A DNA stretch of 64,000 nucleotides from Adiantum capillus-veneris (lineage: Eukaryota; Streptophyta; Polypodiopsida; Polypodiales; Pteridaceae): contig CM043969.1 of NCBI GenBank assembly GCA_014529385.2, positions 15,685,446 to 15,749,445 of the forward strand, in the 5' to 3' direction. This document shows positions 1 through 11,700 of the stretch, in pieces. Below the pieces are notes generated by a model that was given only the letters and a program-made list of their open reading frames with translations, was not told where the DNA came from and did no database searches. How positions within the stretch are numbered: the stretch's first letter is position 1; each line of letters opens with the position of its first letter. The position numbers and the translations under genes are program-made.

Positions 1-1123
1 TCTCTCAGATGTTTCTTCCTAAGATTTTTAAACATTTCTTTTGTCGGCTTATCCACTTTGCCTGCCCACCATTCTCTAAAGAAGACTGCAGTATGCTTGA
101 GGGTGAGGTCCTCCTCCACATGAAGTTGGTGTCTTAGTGTGGATATTTTATCCGGAGTATCATTATTAGGGCTCTTGCTGCATTCCATCTCTGCCAGTTC
201 ACTGTATATCTGATCCTTACGTTTCCTTCGGATTTCTGTTACTTTTTTTCTGAACATTATAAGTGCTTTTTGAGTGCTTGATATTGCCATTTTCCATGCC
301 TTAGATGGAGTGAAGGCCTTTGAGAAAGCCTGCACCCATATTGCCTTAATGCTACTATGTACTTCCTCCAGTTGAAACAGCGAGGTGTCCGTGTGGAACT
401 AGTGATTCCTATCTTTCCTACATTTGTCGTCCAAAGTTATCACTGATGGATAGTGGTCGGAAGTACAAGACGTGTGTCTGGGTTTGGCTTTAATTCTTTT
501 AAAGCTTCTGGCTAGGGAAGTGCTTATATAACATCTATCTAATCTGGCTTTTCAAGCATTGGGGCCTTTGAAATAATTTTGCCATGTGAACACTCCAGGT
601 GACCCGACATCCCACAGATTGAGGTGATCTTTAAGTTGATTCCACTCCTGAAGCTCTGCTCCTGAAATAACGTTACCCCGGTTTTGGAAACGATCTTCAA
701 TGGTCTCTACCATATTGAAATCCCCAATGAGAATGGTTGGCTCATTTTGGGCTAGAAGCTGCTTCCACAATTGACTTTTGTCTCTAGCAGAACCTCCTGC
801 ATAAACAGACACAATCATGCATTGGACGGGGGACTCGACTGCCACACCTACCCAGTAGGCTCCTTTGCTAGATTTTTTTGGATTCACCTTCCATGTTTGA
901 GGGATGTCGATTGCTGTACCACCTGATCCCCTTTCGTGCAAGGAGCAATGCCAAAGGTGTTCTTGTGAGATTATAGAGAGTCTTTGAGAGAGCTCGTCCC
1001 CTAAATTCTTTATCTCTTGAAGTCCAATGACATCGACAGGAAAGTTGTTGAGCCAGGCCCTAATTTTTTTTTTGCTTTGAGTGGGTCTGACATACCCTTA
1101 ATATTCCAAGACACGATTTTCAT
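1..1123 (-). pseudogene. L1-type LINE ORF2, endonuclease part (partial, decayed)
   Basis: This is the start of a plant L1 LINE ORF2, running off the left edge of the window. The likely start codon at 1123-1121 begins MKIVSWNIKGM, a classic opening for plant L1 ORF2 endonucleases. An APE-type endonuclease follows, with IGLQEIK, GGTAI, GDFNMVE and, near position 440, SDHYPSV. An A-run near 1062-1073 breaks the frame, and stops fall near 552 and 400, so this copy cannot make the protein. ORF1 of the same element lies upstream (1182-2648). The family nicks target DNA and primes reverse transcription; the RT domain would lie beyond the window. Confidence 0.85.
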
Positions 1124-1181
1124 CGGGGAGTGCGTCTATCCTTACGGTTTTTGGACTGGGATCTAGGAGAGGCTTGTGACA

Positions 1182-2648
1182 CTAAGGTGTGTCCCCTCTT
1201 GTTGTCCTTTTGAACCTCCATGGGGGGGCTGGGCCAGTCTCAACAATTTCCTTTTGTCCTGGGGCTATGTTTTCTTTGTTGGGTTCGTTGCTTGTGGGCA
1301 ACTTGTTTTGCTTTAGGGCTAATGTGCGATTAGCCTGATTCACTTGCCTTTCCAGCCTTGAATCTGCGTCCTCTTCTTCTTCTGAGTCGAGGTCAATGGA
1401 CTCTACCACATCAGAATCTTCCCACTCTAGAAGTGATGCGAGTAGGGTGAATCTGTTGGGGCCCCGAGCTTTACCCTTGTCCTACTGAGTTTTATGAGCC
1501 ATTGGTTTCTCCGGCTTGGGGGGTTGCTGTAGGGAGACTGGTGGGGATGTTTGAGTGCTACCTTTGTTGTGGGCTGAGCTAGGAGAGGCCTGCTCTAGTT
1601 TAGGTTTCTTCTTTGGGCATTCCCTAATGAAGTGCCCCTTTGTTCCGCAGTGGAAACAAGCATTTGGGAGGTATTTGTAACTTATTGGTTGCTCAAAGCA
1701 TTCGACGTCATCTAAAGCGATTACCATGGATTGGGGGAGCTCCACTGAAATGTCCATTTCAATGAGGGCCTATGGGTGCCATGCCGGGATGTAGTCCCCT
1801 CTGGGTCGGCCCCCTAAAACTTTACCTAGTTGAGCTCCTATGGCCCTGAGGTGGTTGTGATAGTGAAGGGGGAGGTTCGGGAACTCCACCCAAACTGGGA
1901 AGTGGTTGAGGGCATCGCTCTTTGCTTTGTAATCTTTATTCCATTTGAATAGGCAGCGGGGGGTCGCTCGCAATAGCCATTGGCCTATGCTAAGCACTCT
2001 GAACGCCATGTCTGCGGTTTTAAAAACAAACACATATTGGTTTTTGGAGAGGGCCTGTATGGTCTCGATTTCTGCTCCTATTGCCCCCCATTGGTTTCGA
2101 ATCCACCCACGTAGAACATCTGCTGGTGGGCGAGGGCCAGCAAGAAGCCCTATCAAGGCCCTGTTTTTCAAATCATTCTGAGTTTTTCTAACCTGAAGAG
2201 CAGGCAAAATAACATAAGGCTTACCGTTTCCATTCAGTTGATCGCCTCCTGCAGCAGTCTTATTGCTTCCTCCCTGTTGAGTGTGCGGGGCAGAGCCATG
2301 GGTGGCTGGAGCGGCAGGGCTTTCAACAAAACCCGCAGGTCCACCTGCATGTTGAGGGAGAGTTGGTTGCTGGGAGAAGAAGCCGAAATCATGTCGAAGC
2401 AACCTTGCGGCTTCAAGCTTTTCTGCACTTCCAATGAGGGGGCTGTGATGATCGATGCCGTTGAGAAGGGTAGTAGCTAATGGGTTGTGTGGGGAGAAAG
2501 AGCTTGGGTCGAAGTCGTTGAGGCCTCCGCCATGCAAGAGTGGGCAGTTATTCTGCACGAGTGCTTGGTGGGGGAGCGCGCCTGTAGCCCAGATATTGGG
2601 GTGTCTCACGCCAGTGCTTTGATGGAGTGAGATGACGGGCAAAGTCAT
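1182..2648 (-). pseudogene. L1-type LINE ORF1 (DUF4283-like and CCHC knuckle), two nonsense codons
   Basis: ORF1 protein of a plant L1 retrotransposon, which binds the element RNA. From an ATG at 2648 one frame runs to 1182 and is broken only by TAG codons at about 1770-1772 and 1482-1484. The N-terminal third is low-complexity. A DUF4283-like region follows (QWGAIGAEIETI, VWVEFPNLP). A CCHC zinc knuckle reads CFHCGTKGHFIREC, and the tail is acidic (DLDSEEEEDADS). ORF2 begins 59 bases downstream. Both stops are TAG, as expected from C-to-T change in CAG codons. The family assignment is firm; the exact 5-prime end of the element is not visible. Confidence 0.85.
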
Positions 2649-2699
2649 CTCGCATGGGGCGTGAAGGATGCTACCGACGGGACAGTTGCTCAGGACATC

Positions 2700-3120
2700 G
2701 CTAAGCTTGACTTGAAGAAAAACAGGATAAATTTAAAAGTTTTAGGGAAAATACCAAAGAATGCTTCCCTTTTTGACCTAGATTTCTAAGTGTGTCCTTG
2801 TTTTCTTTAATTAGAATAAAATAAAACTTAATTAAGTTTGTAACAAACTACATTAAATGTTGATGGTCACTTTTGTTGTTAGTCTCGTGTGACCTTTTGT
2901 GTTCAAATGTATAATTTCGTCCATTGTCAGTGAAAGTAATGTCAATTTGGACTTATGTCCATGTCTAGATGAATGTTCATATTTTTAATAGGTTAAAACT
3001 GGAGTAGGGGGTACCCAGCTGTAAAAAATCGAAAAATGCATCATTAACAGTTTAGTCAAAGGCTGAGTGAAAGGAGGCAAAGCACGTGGAGGCCATGCAT
3101 TTTTTTCCTTTTTCTCCAAT
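2700..3120. other. AT-rich spacer with first copy of a dispersed repeat
   Basis: No credible gene. About 2860-2960 carries a short stretch (GTGACCTTTTGTGTT followed by a TTGTCA-TGAAAGTAA motif) that recurs at 4690-4770 and 6455-6515, so it belongs to a small dispersed repeat family. Confidence 0.5.
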
Positions 3121-3123
3121 TTG

Positions 3124-3126
<3 letters not shown>

Positions 3127-3181
<55 letters not shown>
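3127..3181. repeat. (CT)n microsatellite
   Basis: A pure CT dinucleotide tract of about 55 bases. Reading frames through it (poly Leu-Ser, poly Arg-Glu) are artefacts of the repeat. Confidence 0.97.
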
Positions 3182-3184
<3 letters not shown>

Positions 3185-3279
3185 CTCTGTGCAAGGGGTT
3201 AGCACCAACGAAGCCTCTCCCTGTCTCTCTTTCTCTCTCGGCATGAGGTTGCATAGAGGATGCTTCGCGCAAGCTTGCC

Positions 3280-3281
<2 letters not shown>

Positions 3282-3362
<81 letters not shown>
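3282..3362. repeat. (CT)n microsatellite
   Basis: A second pure CT tract of about 80 bases. The sequences just before the two tracts and after this one share words such as GAGGTTGCA/GAGGTCGCA and AGAGG, so the unit around the tract seems to have been duplicated together with it. Confidence 0.97.
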
Positions 3363-3366
<4 letters not shown>

Positions 3367-3919
3367 CGTGAGGTCGCACAGAGGGTGTTGCGAGCTTGCC
3401 AACTCTCTTTCTATCTCTGTGCGTGGTTTTCTAGCTCTTGAGGGGGCTGGGGGAGATACAAAGCAAGGACAGAAAGGGAAGGAAAGGGCAACGATGACGT
3501 GGATTTCCTTAATTTGGGGGGGGGGGGGGGCGGGGGCATCTGGCTATTGAGTGAATTTAATTTCACGCAAGCAAGTAGTAGGATGGCTAGTGATGAAGAA
3601 AATTTAAAAAAATTACCAACTTTAGTGTAAATGTTTCAACTTTTGACCTAAAAATCGAAAGATCTTTAAGTGTTTCCTTATTTAATTTGGCTAGAAAAAT
3701 TAATTTTGGATGCAAAAGACTTGGAAAATCAGCTCTACAAGAACAACCTGATTCTGAGAGGAAAGGTTATCAAGAATCACGACACTGTAACCAGATTATC
3801 TGCTTTTGCTATCTCAAAGAGCCTTGCAAATTGAGAAACCTTCGAGTATGGAAACCCTGCGATAGCTAAGAATGAAGAGATCATACAAGAGAGCAAGGAA
3901 TGGATTCTCTCTAACACCG

Positions 3920-4620
3920 AGTTCAACAAAAAAGAAAAAAAAAATTGTTTGGCTTACTTCAACGACTACCTTGGGGAGCCACCCCGCGAACAACGAACAA
4001 CGTAGGGCCCTTCAATTCCTTCAACTGAGTTCAACAAAAAAGAAAAATATTTTTTTTGGCTTACTTCAACGAGTACCCCAGGGAACCACCCCGCAAACAA
4101 CATAAGGCCCTTCAATTCCTACCATTGTCATGCTCAACAAAAAAGAAGAAGAATTTGCCAACAACTATCATTGTAATAAGCTATGTAATTTTGATCAAGT
4201 GTCTCGATCGATCACTATCTCCCCTCGTATACCTCAATGTTTTTGTAATCTCCCCCCAACATTTTGTAACAACATCTCTTATCTAATACGTTCCCAAAGC
4301 TTTTATGAAAAAAAAGAGAAAGAAAAAATATTTGCCAACAACTATCCCAGGGAGCCACCTTGCGAGCAACATAGGGACCTTCAATTCGTAACACCGGGTT
4401 CGACAAAAAAGGAAAAGAATTTTTTTTGGCTTACTTCAACGACTACCTTGGGGAGTCACCTTACGAACAACGTAGGGCCCTTCAATTCCTAACACTGGCA
4501 TTGTTCAACAAAAAAGAAAAAGATTTTTTTTTTTGGCTTACTTCAACGACTACATTGAATTATTTTTTGCTTGCTTCAACGACTACATTGAATGGTTTTT
4601 TTTGGCTTACTTGAACGTGT
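3920..4620. repeat. Minisatellite of about 100-115 bp units
   Basis: About six imperfect units. Each has an A-rich start (TTCAACAAAAAAGAAAA), a T-rich run, GGCTTACTTCAACGACTACC, a GGGGAGCCACC block, GCGAACAACGTAGGGCC and CTTCAATTCCTAACA. The last two units are shortened to the TTGGCTTACTTCAACGACTA part. A single related piece recurs at 6320-6355. No coding function is seen. Confidence 0.85.
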
Positions 4621-4689
4621 TTTGATTGTTAGCCAAAACACAAAAGGTCACATGAGGCTAACTTTAGTTTGGTTTTTTTTGTTTACTTG

Positions 4690-4770
4690 AACGTGTTTTG
4701 ATTGTTAGGCTCACGTGACCTTTTGTGTTTGTATGCATACTTTAGTTTATTGTCATTGAAAGTAACGTCG
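4690..4770. repeat. Dispersed repeat copy (TTTTGATTGTTAG...GTCATTGAAAGTAACG)
   Basis: Shares about 75 bases with 6440-6515 (TGTTTGTATGCATACTTTAG in both) and more loosely with 2860-2960. The family cannot be named from sequence alone. Confidence 0.7.
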
Positions 4771-4791
4771 TTCATGTTATCTTACATACGG

Positions 4792-4949
4792 GGTAGGTTG
4801 CGTTTCGTTAATTAATTAACGTAAAAGATTCGTTCTTTCTGCGCTTGACAAAATCAAAAGATTGTTACGTGGTAGGTTATGTTTCGTTAATTAATTAACG
4901 TAAAAGATTCGTTCTGTCTGCGCTTGACAAAACCAAAAGATTGCTACGT
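4792..4949. repeat. 79-bp tandem duplication with a palindromic core
   Basis: Two adjacent 79-bp units (4792-4870 and 4871-4949) with few differences. Each contains the perfect palindrome CGTTAATTAATTAACG, followed by TAAAAGATTCGTTCT and CTGCGCTTGACAAAA. Confidence 0.9.
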
Positions 4950-5913
4950 GTTGGTTCACACGCTACATGCGCTCCGTTCTCGCCTTCGAACGTGCCATGT
5001 GGAGCGTATAGCTGGCCCTCCCCCCCCCACTTTGTCGCGTTCATGTCCCTCCCTCTCCACTAGTATGGCTGACGAAGCGTCGTTGCAGGATACAGAGAGG
5101 GCCAAACAAGTGCGCATGGGAGGCACAATTGTATGCACTCTCTCTCGCTCTCCCTAAGCGCGTCGGTGCTCTCTCTCGTCCTCTCACTCTCTGCCTCCCC
5201 CTTCGTTCGGTCCGATGCCCTGCGACTCTCCTCGTGCTCTTGCCACTTCATATCCAACACTACGAAGAAGCACAACAGCTTGCGGCTATCTGCAAAACAC
5301 ACACACACTGGCGCCTGCCCACCTCCAAGTGTTTCTTCGCTGCAATGCTCAATCCTCGAGCCAAAAGATCTCTCTTAGTGCTCTCTTTCCCTTCCACGCG
5401 CCCTCTGCTGAGCGAGCCGCATGCAGCTTTGTTGGTGATTCCTATAAAAACAAAAGAAAAAGATTGTCTCTACATTTTCCCTAACAAAGAAAATAAGGAC
5501 AAACTTGAAATTGTGAGCGTTTCCTTTTCTTTTGCATTTCAACCCAGAAGGCATCACCCAAGATACCTCTAAAAAGAAATGAGAAAAAGTTTAGACCGAA
5601 TGTACATACATGTACTCGGTCTACATTGGTCCCAATTAATTAATTAGCGGTCTAGATACCTTTTCGTTAGCTTCCAAAAGCAAAGCCTCTATTGTATCCC
5701 CCGTTCTCGCAAGAACACGTCTCACCAGAGCTCGCCTTCGTTGCATCATTCCGCGTGCCTGCCTTGCACAGATCCCCCATCCTGTCTCTGCACTCTACTT
5801 GCATGTCCGACAGACGCAACCACCCGCTAGTCACACAATGACAAGACAAGGCTCAGGGAGACCGCCACAAGCTCAACACAGCTCTGCCGCTACTGTCTTC
5901 CCTGCATCAAACT

Positions 5914-5969
<56 letters not shown>

Positions 5970-6300
5970 CCTACGCTCGGTCGTATGCACCACACCTGAC
6001 CTCAACGAAAAAACCTCTGCGAATCACCTTCTCCACCTGCACACACTCAGAACCCTCCTCGCCTGTGCTTGCCGTTGCAGGAAAAACCAAGCCATAGTGC
6101 GTTTCCTTCTCCAACAACGCACGCGCGCATTCGGCCTCTGCCCTATAAAAGGTCTCCGACTCTCTCTCTCTCTCTACTCTTGACGCATGGCAGCGCTGTC
6201 TCCACCTGGAGTCTACCCTTTTTTTCTCGTCAAAGATAAGGACGATCTCCTTAGATTCCCCCTAATTTGACGTGCTTTCAAAGATTAGGACAATGTACTG
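4950..6300. other. Pyrimidine-rich anonymous region
   Basis: No gene could be supported. The stretch is CT-rich, includes a GA tract at about 5928-5965 and looks more like promoter or leader sequence than coding sequence. All open frames are short and of biased composition. Confidence 0.4.
6142..6176 (+). promoter_or_regulatory. Possible core promoter (TATA box and pyrimidine patch)
   Basis: CCTATAAAAGG is followed about 10 bases later by a CT-rich patch, the layout of many plant core promoters. An ATG lies just downstream (6187) but opens no convincing gene, so this may be a relic LTR or a chance match. Confidence 0.25.
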
Positions 6301-6439
6301 GAGTGCAATACCAAAGATTTTTTTTATTTTTTTTGGCTTACTTCGACGACTACATTGAAACTCATTAAATGGTGTAACAAACTACATTAAATGTTTATGA
6401 TAACATTCAAATGTCTTATATGTGCTTACTTTTGTGTTA

Positions 6440-6515
6440 TTGTTTTGATTGTTAGCTTCGTGTCACCTTTTGTGTTTGTATGCATACTTTAGTTTATTGT
6501 CATTGAAATGTAACG
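6440..6515. repeat. Dispersed repeat copy
   Basis: The third visible copy of the short dispersed repeat at 2860-2960 and 4690-4770, again with GATTGTTAG, a CACCTTTTGTGTTTGTATGC block and GTCATTGAAA. Confidence 0.7.
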
Positions 6516-6519
6516 TCAA

Positions 6520-7380
6520 CTTGGAGTTCATGTTAGAGCACTTTCGTATTGGCGGGAGTGCTAGGCTACCCCAGCCTACTTTTGTCAGCAAACTATGCCC
6601 AAGTTTCTCAACTCTGCCGATTTTGGCACAGTTGGAAAATCGTTCTTCTACAAAAGTGTCGGCAACAGTTTCACGCAAAGATAAAAAAGCCCTTGTCTTC
6701 ATGGTGACAAATATAAAAGACTTAATATGTGCTGCTTCAAAAGAGTAAGGACCCATCCACACGATGCCATGTTTTGACACAATTACATTTGAAATTAAAA
6801 TGTTCACCTCATTTTGAGCGTGACTTTTTTTATTAAAAAAACTCATTCGAGTTAGATTTGTATTATCTTTAAAAAAATACATTACACCTTGGCATATCCT
6901 TTCGACAGGGATTTTCACCCAATACAACACAATTTGTTCAATGGGCACGCATCCCTTTACGGGATTTGACACCGTTGTCCACACACGGATCCTTACAATA
7001 AATTTTAAATTATAAGAATTTTGTGATCGATTTTTCCAATTCTTTTTGGCGGAGCTTGCTTTGGTGCTTTCTCCTACTAAGGATAAGCGCCCAACACGTT
7101 TCCAAAACTTGCATTTTGTCTAAAGGATCACATCTATACTCTTTATAATCTATACTAATAGATAATGGGGGAGGGAATTCCGGCTCCCCTCCCCTGCCAC
7201 ATGGCAAGCTTTGAGGAGTCCGGCCACCTCCGATTGTGTTGCCTGCAACTGTGCGCTTGACAGGGACTCCGCGAAAAAAGAGAGAGAGAGCCAGAGGGGC
7301 TTCACGTAATTGTGCACACATACCTGCCTGTGTACTATGACAGTGTGTGTGTGTGTGTGTGTCTGTGAGCATCGACTGCC
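6520..7380. other. No recognisable gene
   Basis: The open frames on either strand resemble no family I know and have no supporting start or splice context. The sequence is unremarkable apart from a short GT tract at about 7344-7362. Confidence 0.4.
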
Positions 7381-7384
7381 GCTG

Positions 7385-7389
<5 letters not shown>

Positions 7390-7425
<36 letters not shown>

Positions 7426-7688
7426 TGCACGTGCCATTGCGCGATGCTTCTACATGTCATCTGCCAAGGGGAGAGAGAGAGAGAGAGTTTGGAGTTTGGG
7501 CCACGGTCCACCCCTGCAATCCTCTCTTGATGGCCATGTTGCCACTACAAGAAATCCCATCTGATCATGACGGCCGGACTGTTGTCTAGATCTTCTCCCA
7601 TTTTCGTCCACGGACCACGATATTATGGCTCCCACGAACATGGCAGTTAGAGCAATAATTGAACATAATAGAATATTCCCCCCACCCG

Positions 7689-7741
<53 letters not shown>
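7390..7741. repeat. GA/CT microsatellites around a short unique block
   Basis: A GA tract at 7388-7421, a shorter one near 7471-7487 and a CT tract at 7690-7741 frame about 270 bases with no recognisable coding content. Confidence 0.9.
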
Positions 7742-7746
<5 letters not shown>

Positions 7747-8023
7747 GCTACTGTAGGAAGATGGTCAAGAAAGTCTAATAAAAGGTTTGAAAAAAGTAGG
7801 TGTGAAAAGAAAAGAAATACTTATTTTATTTTTTTGAAAAGATGTATTTGCAAATTCATACAAGATAAGTAGAAGTAAGTAAATAGATTCATTGAACAAA
7901 TAACAATAAATAAATAGAATAGAAAAATAGATTCATTGTGATTAGAGAAATAAAAGTAGATAAATATTGAACAAGAAAACAATAAAAGATAAATAAAGTA
8001 GAGAGAGAGAGAGAGAGAGCAAC

Positions 8024-8278
8024 AGTCGGCCATATTCCCCAAGATGGGGTCGTTTGAAAAGGCTTGCCGACTCGCTTGAGCATATTGTTGATGGCCGTCC
8101 AAGAGAAGAAGAAGAAGAAGAAGAGGATTTTAACGTCGTAGGAAACTATCCCAAGAGACCTCAAAGATCTATCCGACGAGAGTTGAACTCAAGATCTCTT
8201 ATTCAAGAGGGAAATGGCCTAATCAATCTACCACACTTGGGTGATAGAAACTTTATACCATTTTACTCTTTTTATTAA

Positions 8279-8336
<58 letters not shown>

Positions 8337-8386
8337 CACACACACACACACACACACACGAGAAGAAGAGGATTTTAACGTTGTAG

Positions 8387-8438
<52 letters not shown>

Positions 8439-8713
8439 AAGAGAGAAAGAGAGAGAGAGAGATCTATCTCAGCGCTAGGTGCAGTAAATAGAGAGAGAGA
8501 GAGAGAGAGATCCATCTCAGCGCTAGGTGCAGTAGAGAGAGAGAGGGGGGGAGAGAGAGAGAGAGTAGTAGTTGGCCTTTTTTTTTTCCAAATCTACCCT
8601 TCAAATTTTCCAAAATTCCCAAAATACTGACCAGTGTTCGGGAAAAATTTTCGGGAATTTTCCCAAAATTTTCCAAATTTTCCAAAATTTTTGGTTGGTT
8701 AGAGAGAGAGAGA
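8024..8713. repeat. Composite GA/CT-rich repeat block, left copy
   Basis: The block contains a conserved segment (CAGTCGGCCATATT... CCGACTCGC... GAGCATATTG), a SINE-like copy, CT, AC and GA tracts, the phrase CTATCTCAGCGCTAGGTGCAG twice and an AT-rich segment with TTTTCCAAAATT motifs. The same modules reappear at 13166-13820 and 14270-14870, on the other side of the intact LINE. Confidence 0.85.
8098..8250 (-). mobile_element. tRNA-derived SINE-like copy 1
   Basis: Read on the minus strand, the head resembles a tRNA gene: an A-box-like TGGTAGATTGATTA is followed after about 35 bases by a B-box-like GAGTTCAACTC. The body then runs through CCTACGACGTTAAAATCC into a (TTC)n tail. Copies 2 and 3 at 13258-13405 and 14535-14675 share the whole arrangement and orientation. 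The tRNA resemblance is my reading of the box motifs; the repeat itself is certain. Confidence 0.6.
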
Positions 8714-8795
8714 GATAGATAGATAGATAGATAGATAGATAGTTCTATTATCGTCCTGGGAGGTCAAATATGACCTATGGGACCAAATGAACATG

Positions 8796-11700
8796 TCACG
8801 TGGTGTGAGTGGAGTTCATAAGTGACTCTCGATGCTCAAAAATGGCTGAAATGAGCGTCGCAATAGAGAGTCCACATCGTGGTTGGGAGAGGAAGGTATG
8901 TAGGGAGAGCTCATGGCTGAATATATGGGGAAAAGAGGACCTAATGTGGTCAAAAGCTGAGCACTCAAGTAGTGTGTGGTACTCACTCTCTCGCACTTGA
9001 CGAGGGCATAAGGTGCAAAGTCGATGACACTCCTCGCCAGTGCCCCAACGTCCTGTCTCGCAGCGTAGAGAATGGGAGCTAAGACGAATGGAGGCAATGG
9101 TGCGGATCGCACTCAACGGGATGGGCTCAAGGATGTAGGAAGGGGTTCGGTTACCTCGTTCCGTGAAGAAGAGAGATTTGTAGTTTGGGGCAACGTGTGT
9201 GGTGTAATGGCTGAAGCGAGAACCTCTAGATTTCTCCCAAGCCATGATACATTGGCGTTGTAAGAAGGCCTCATTAACTTGGGAGTCGATCGACGCATCC
9301 TTGACCAAGTGACATGCATCCCATCTTCCAAACCATTTCTTGATATCAAGCATCCACCCCGAACTTAGTATTTTGCTCTTGCATGTCTTTTGAACCTTTT
9401 GACTTGCTTCATATGCGATTCTAGGAAGTCGATGCAAAGGGCTACGTTGTGTCTTACGCATGTACTCCACAACCCTTTCCATGCCCAAGACCTCAATGGG
9501 AAGCGATCCGGACTCAAGAAGTAAGAGCATGTAGGGTGTTTGTGTCTTGACTTGGAGAAAGTTGGTGAGAAAACGCTTTTGGACATTCTCAAACTCTTTC
9601 CAAGTAGACTTCCCGATGCTTCCACCCCACACCTCCACTCCATAAAGAAGCACCGGTGTCACCAATGTGTCAAAGAGGTACTTTTTGAGAGCCCAACACT
9701 TGATCTCTCCTGCATTGCACATGTTCTCAAATGCATAATAAGCCCTCTTTCCGGCTTCCAAGCGACGCATTGCACAATCCTTCCATTTATGATTGGATGG
9801 AACCTCAAGGCCAAGGTACTTGAAGTGATCTACCACTTCAAGTTTCTCATTGTTGTATACAATGCATGGATTTTCGTCATTGAGGGTCTTTACAAGCATA
9901 ACCTTGGTTTTGGATCCATTCACAATCAGCCCGCTATGTAGGCAAAAGCGTTCCAAGACACTCATAAGCTTTTGTGCATCTTCTAAGGTATGTGCCAAGA
10001 GCACTACATCATCGGCATAAAGCAAAAGCATGATCACCGCATTTCCAATCTTAACCTCTTCTATGCCTTCTTGCTGCATAAAATCAAGAACCATTGTTTC
10101 CAATTCATCAATGAGTAGCCCAAAGAGGGTTGGGGAAAGTGGGCATCCTTGTTTGACACCAATAGTGCTTGCAAAAAATTCTGAAATTCCATCTCCCATA
10201 CGTAATCGACATATCACTTTTTGGTAGATGCGAAAGACTGCATGCATAAATTCTCTCGGCACTTGAAGGCTTTGCATACGTCTCCAAAGATTTCCTCGCG
10301 GTACCATGTCAAAAGCTTTCTTGAAATCCACAAAGCAACAATACAACTTTTTTCCTTTCAATCGAGACGCTTCCATAAGAACTCGAAGAGTGACAAGGTG
10401 ATCAATAGTGCTATGATGCTTTCGAAAACCTGCTTGGCCAAGCGCACGTTTGCCATTCTTTTCAGCCCATTCACTTATCTTCATCTCCATGATACATCCA
10501 AATAACTTTGCCATCAAAGAACCAACCATTATAGTGCGATAGTTGTTCACATTGTTTACATCTCCTCCTTTGTGCAAAGGTTTGATCCAATTTGCACTCC
10601 AATCATGAGGCATGCCATACTGAAGTGCAAGGTTAAACATATCGCATATCCAATATCGTGTTTTCTTGCTTGTCCATTTAATCATTTCAGCCTTGACACC
10701 TTGAAGGTCACCTGCCTTGCGAGTAGCAAGTTTCTCAAGCGCGCGGCATACATCTTCAATGGTAAAGAAGGGAGACATAAATGGAAGGGAGCTACAACCC
10801 TCCATCTTATCAACATTGGGTTGCTCATAGAGGTTCTTACAATGCATATACATATCCTCAAGAGTCAAGTCACCAAAGCTCTCAACGCGCTTGCCTTTTA
10901 GATTTTGCCAAAACTTGCCACATGCATGTGCTTTCTCTTGTGCTAAAAGAAGTTGTTTTTCGACTTCCCACCTTCTCCTCTTCTTTTGAACAAGTGCTTT
11001 GTATGTGTGTGAACATTCCAAGTAAACTTCCTTGTCTTTGATTGCATCCAATCTTAGCAAGTGTTTTCGGGCTTGACTACATTCCATGTCAAACCATTTC
11101 TTCTTGGTGCTACCCTTCTTAGACCTTTTGCAAGACATGTGTTTCGCCGAAAAGCATTCCTTCGCACAAGAGAAAATTACTTCTTTGAAAACTTTCCACT
11201 TGCATTCTAATGTTGGGCTCCCTTGATGCTCTATCATGCTTAACATTTGGTCCACCATATCAGCATATATAAGTGCTCGTTTGAAGTCTAGACGTAGGTA
11301 CAAATGATTCACATCATGATTGGAGGCTACATGCTCGGGCCGTTTACCACACTTGAGGTCAATACATAACATCCTATGATCCGATTCCGGATTCCATTCA
11401 CCAAGTGTAAAGCTTTGTATGCATTCTAGAGTGGCTTCTGAGAACAACATATAGTCAATCACGCTAGCACCATTGTGCTTTGTACATGTAAAGTCATTGG
11501 TGCCTTGCCATAGAGATACACCATTTGCAATGAGCATTCCGGTACTATTGCACATATGTAGAAGTGACTTTCCATAGTGATCCACTTCTTTTGCATCATT
11601 AGAACTTCGATTATACATGTATGAGTCATCCACTCTTCTTGATACATGCGGCATGTCGACTTGTTGTGTGTCGTGTTGTAACATATTTGTGCGAGCATTC

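Noticed and set aside
3056-3550. Long open frames of alternating Arg-Glu or Leu-Ser
   Set aside because: They are the two strands of CT/GA microsatellites; the same happens at 14010-14570, 17005-17360, 19533-19767 and elsewhere.
5060-5572. Overlapping frames of up to 147 codons near 5.1-5.6 kb
   Set aside because: Several frames are open on both strands because of pyrimidine-rich composition; there is no conserved domain.
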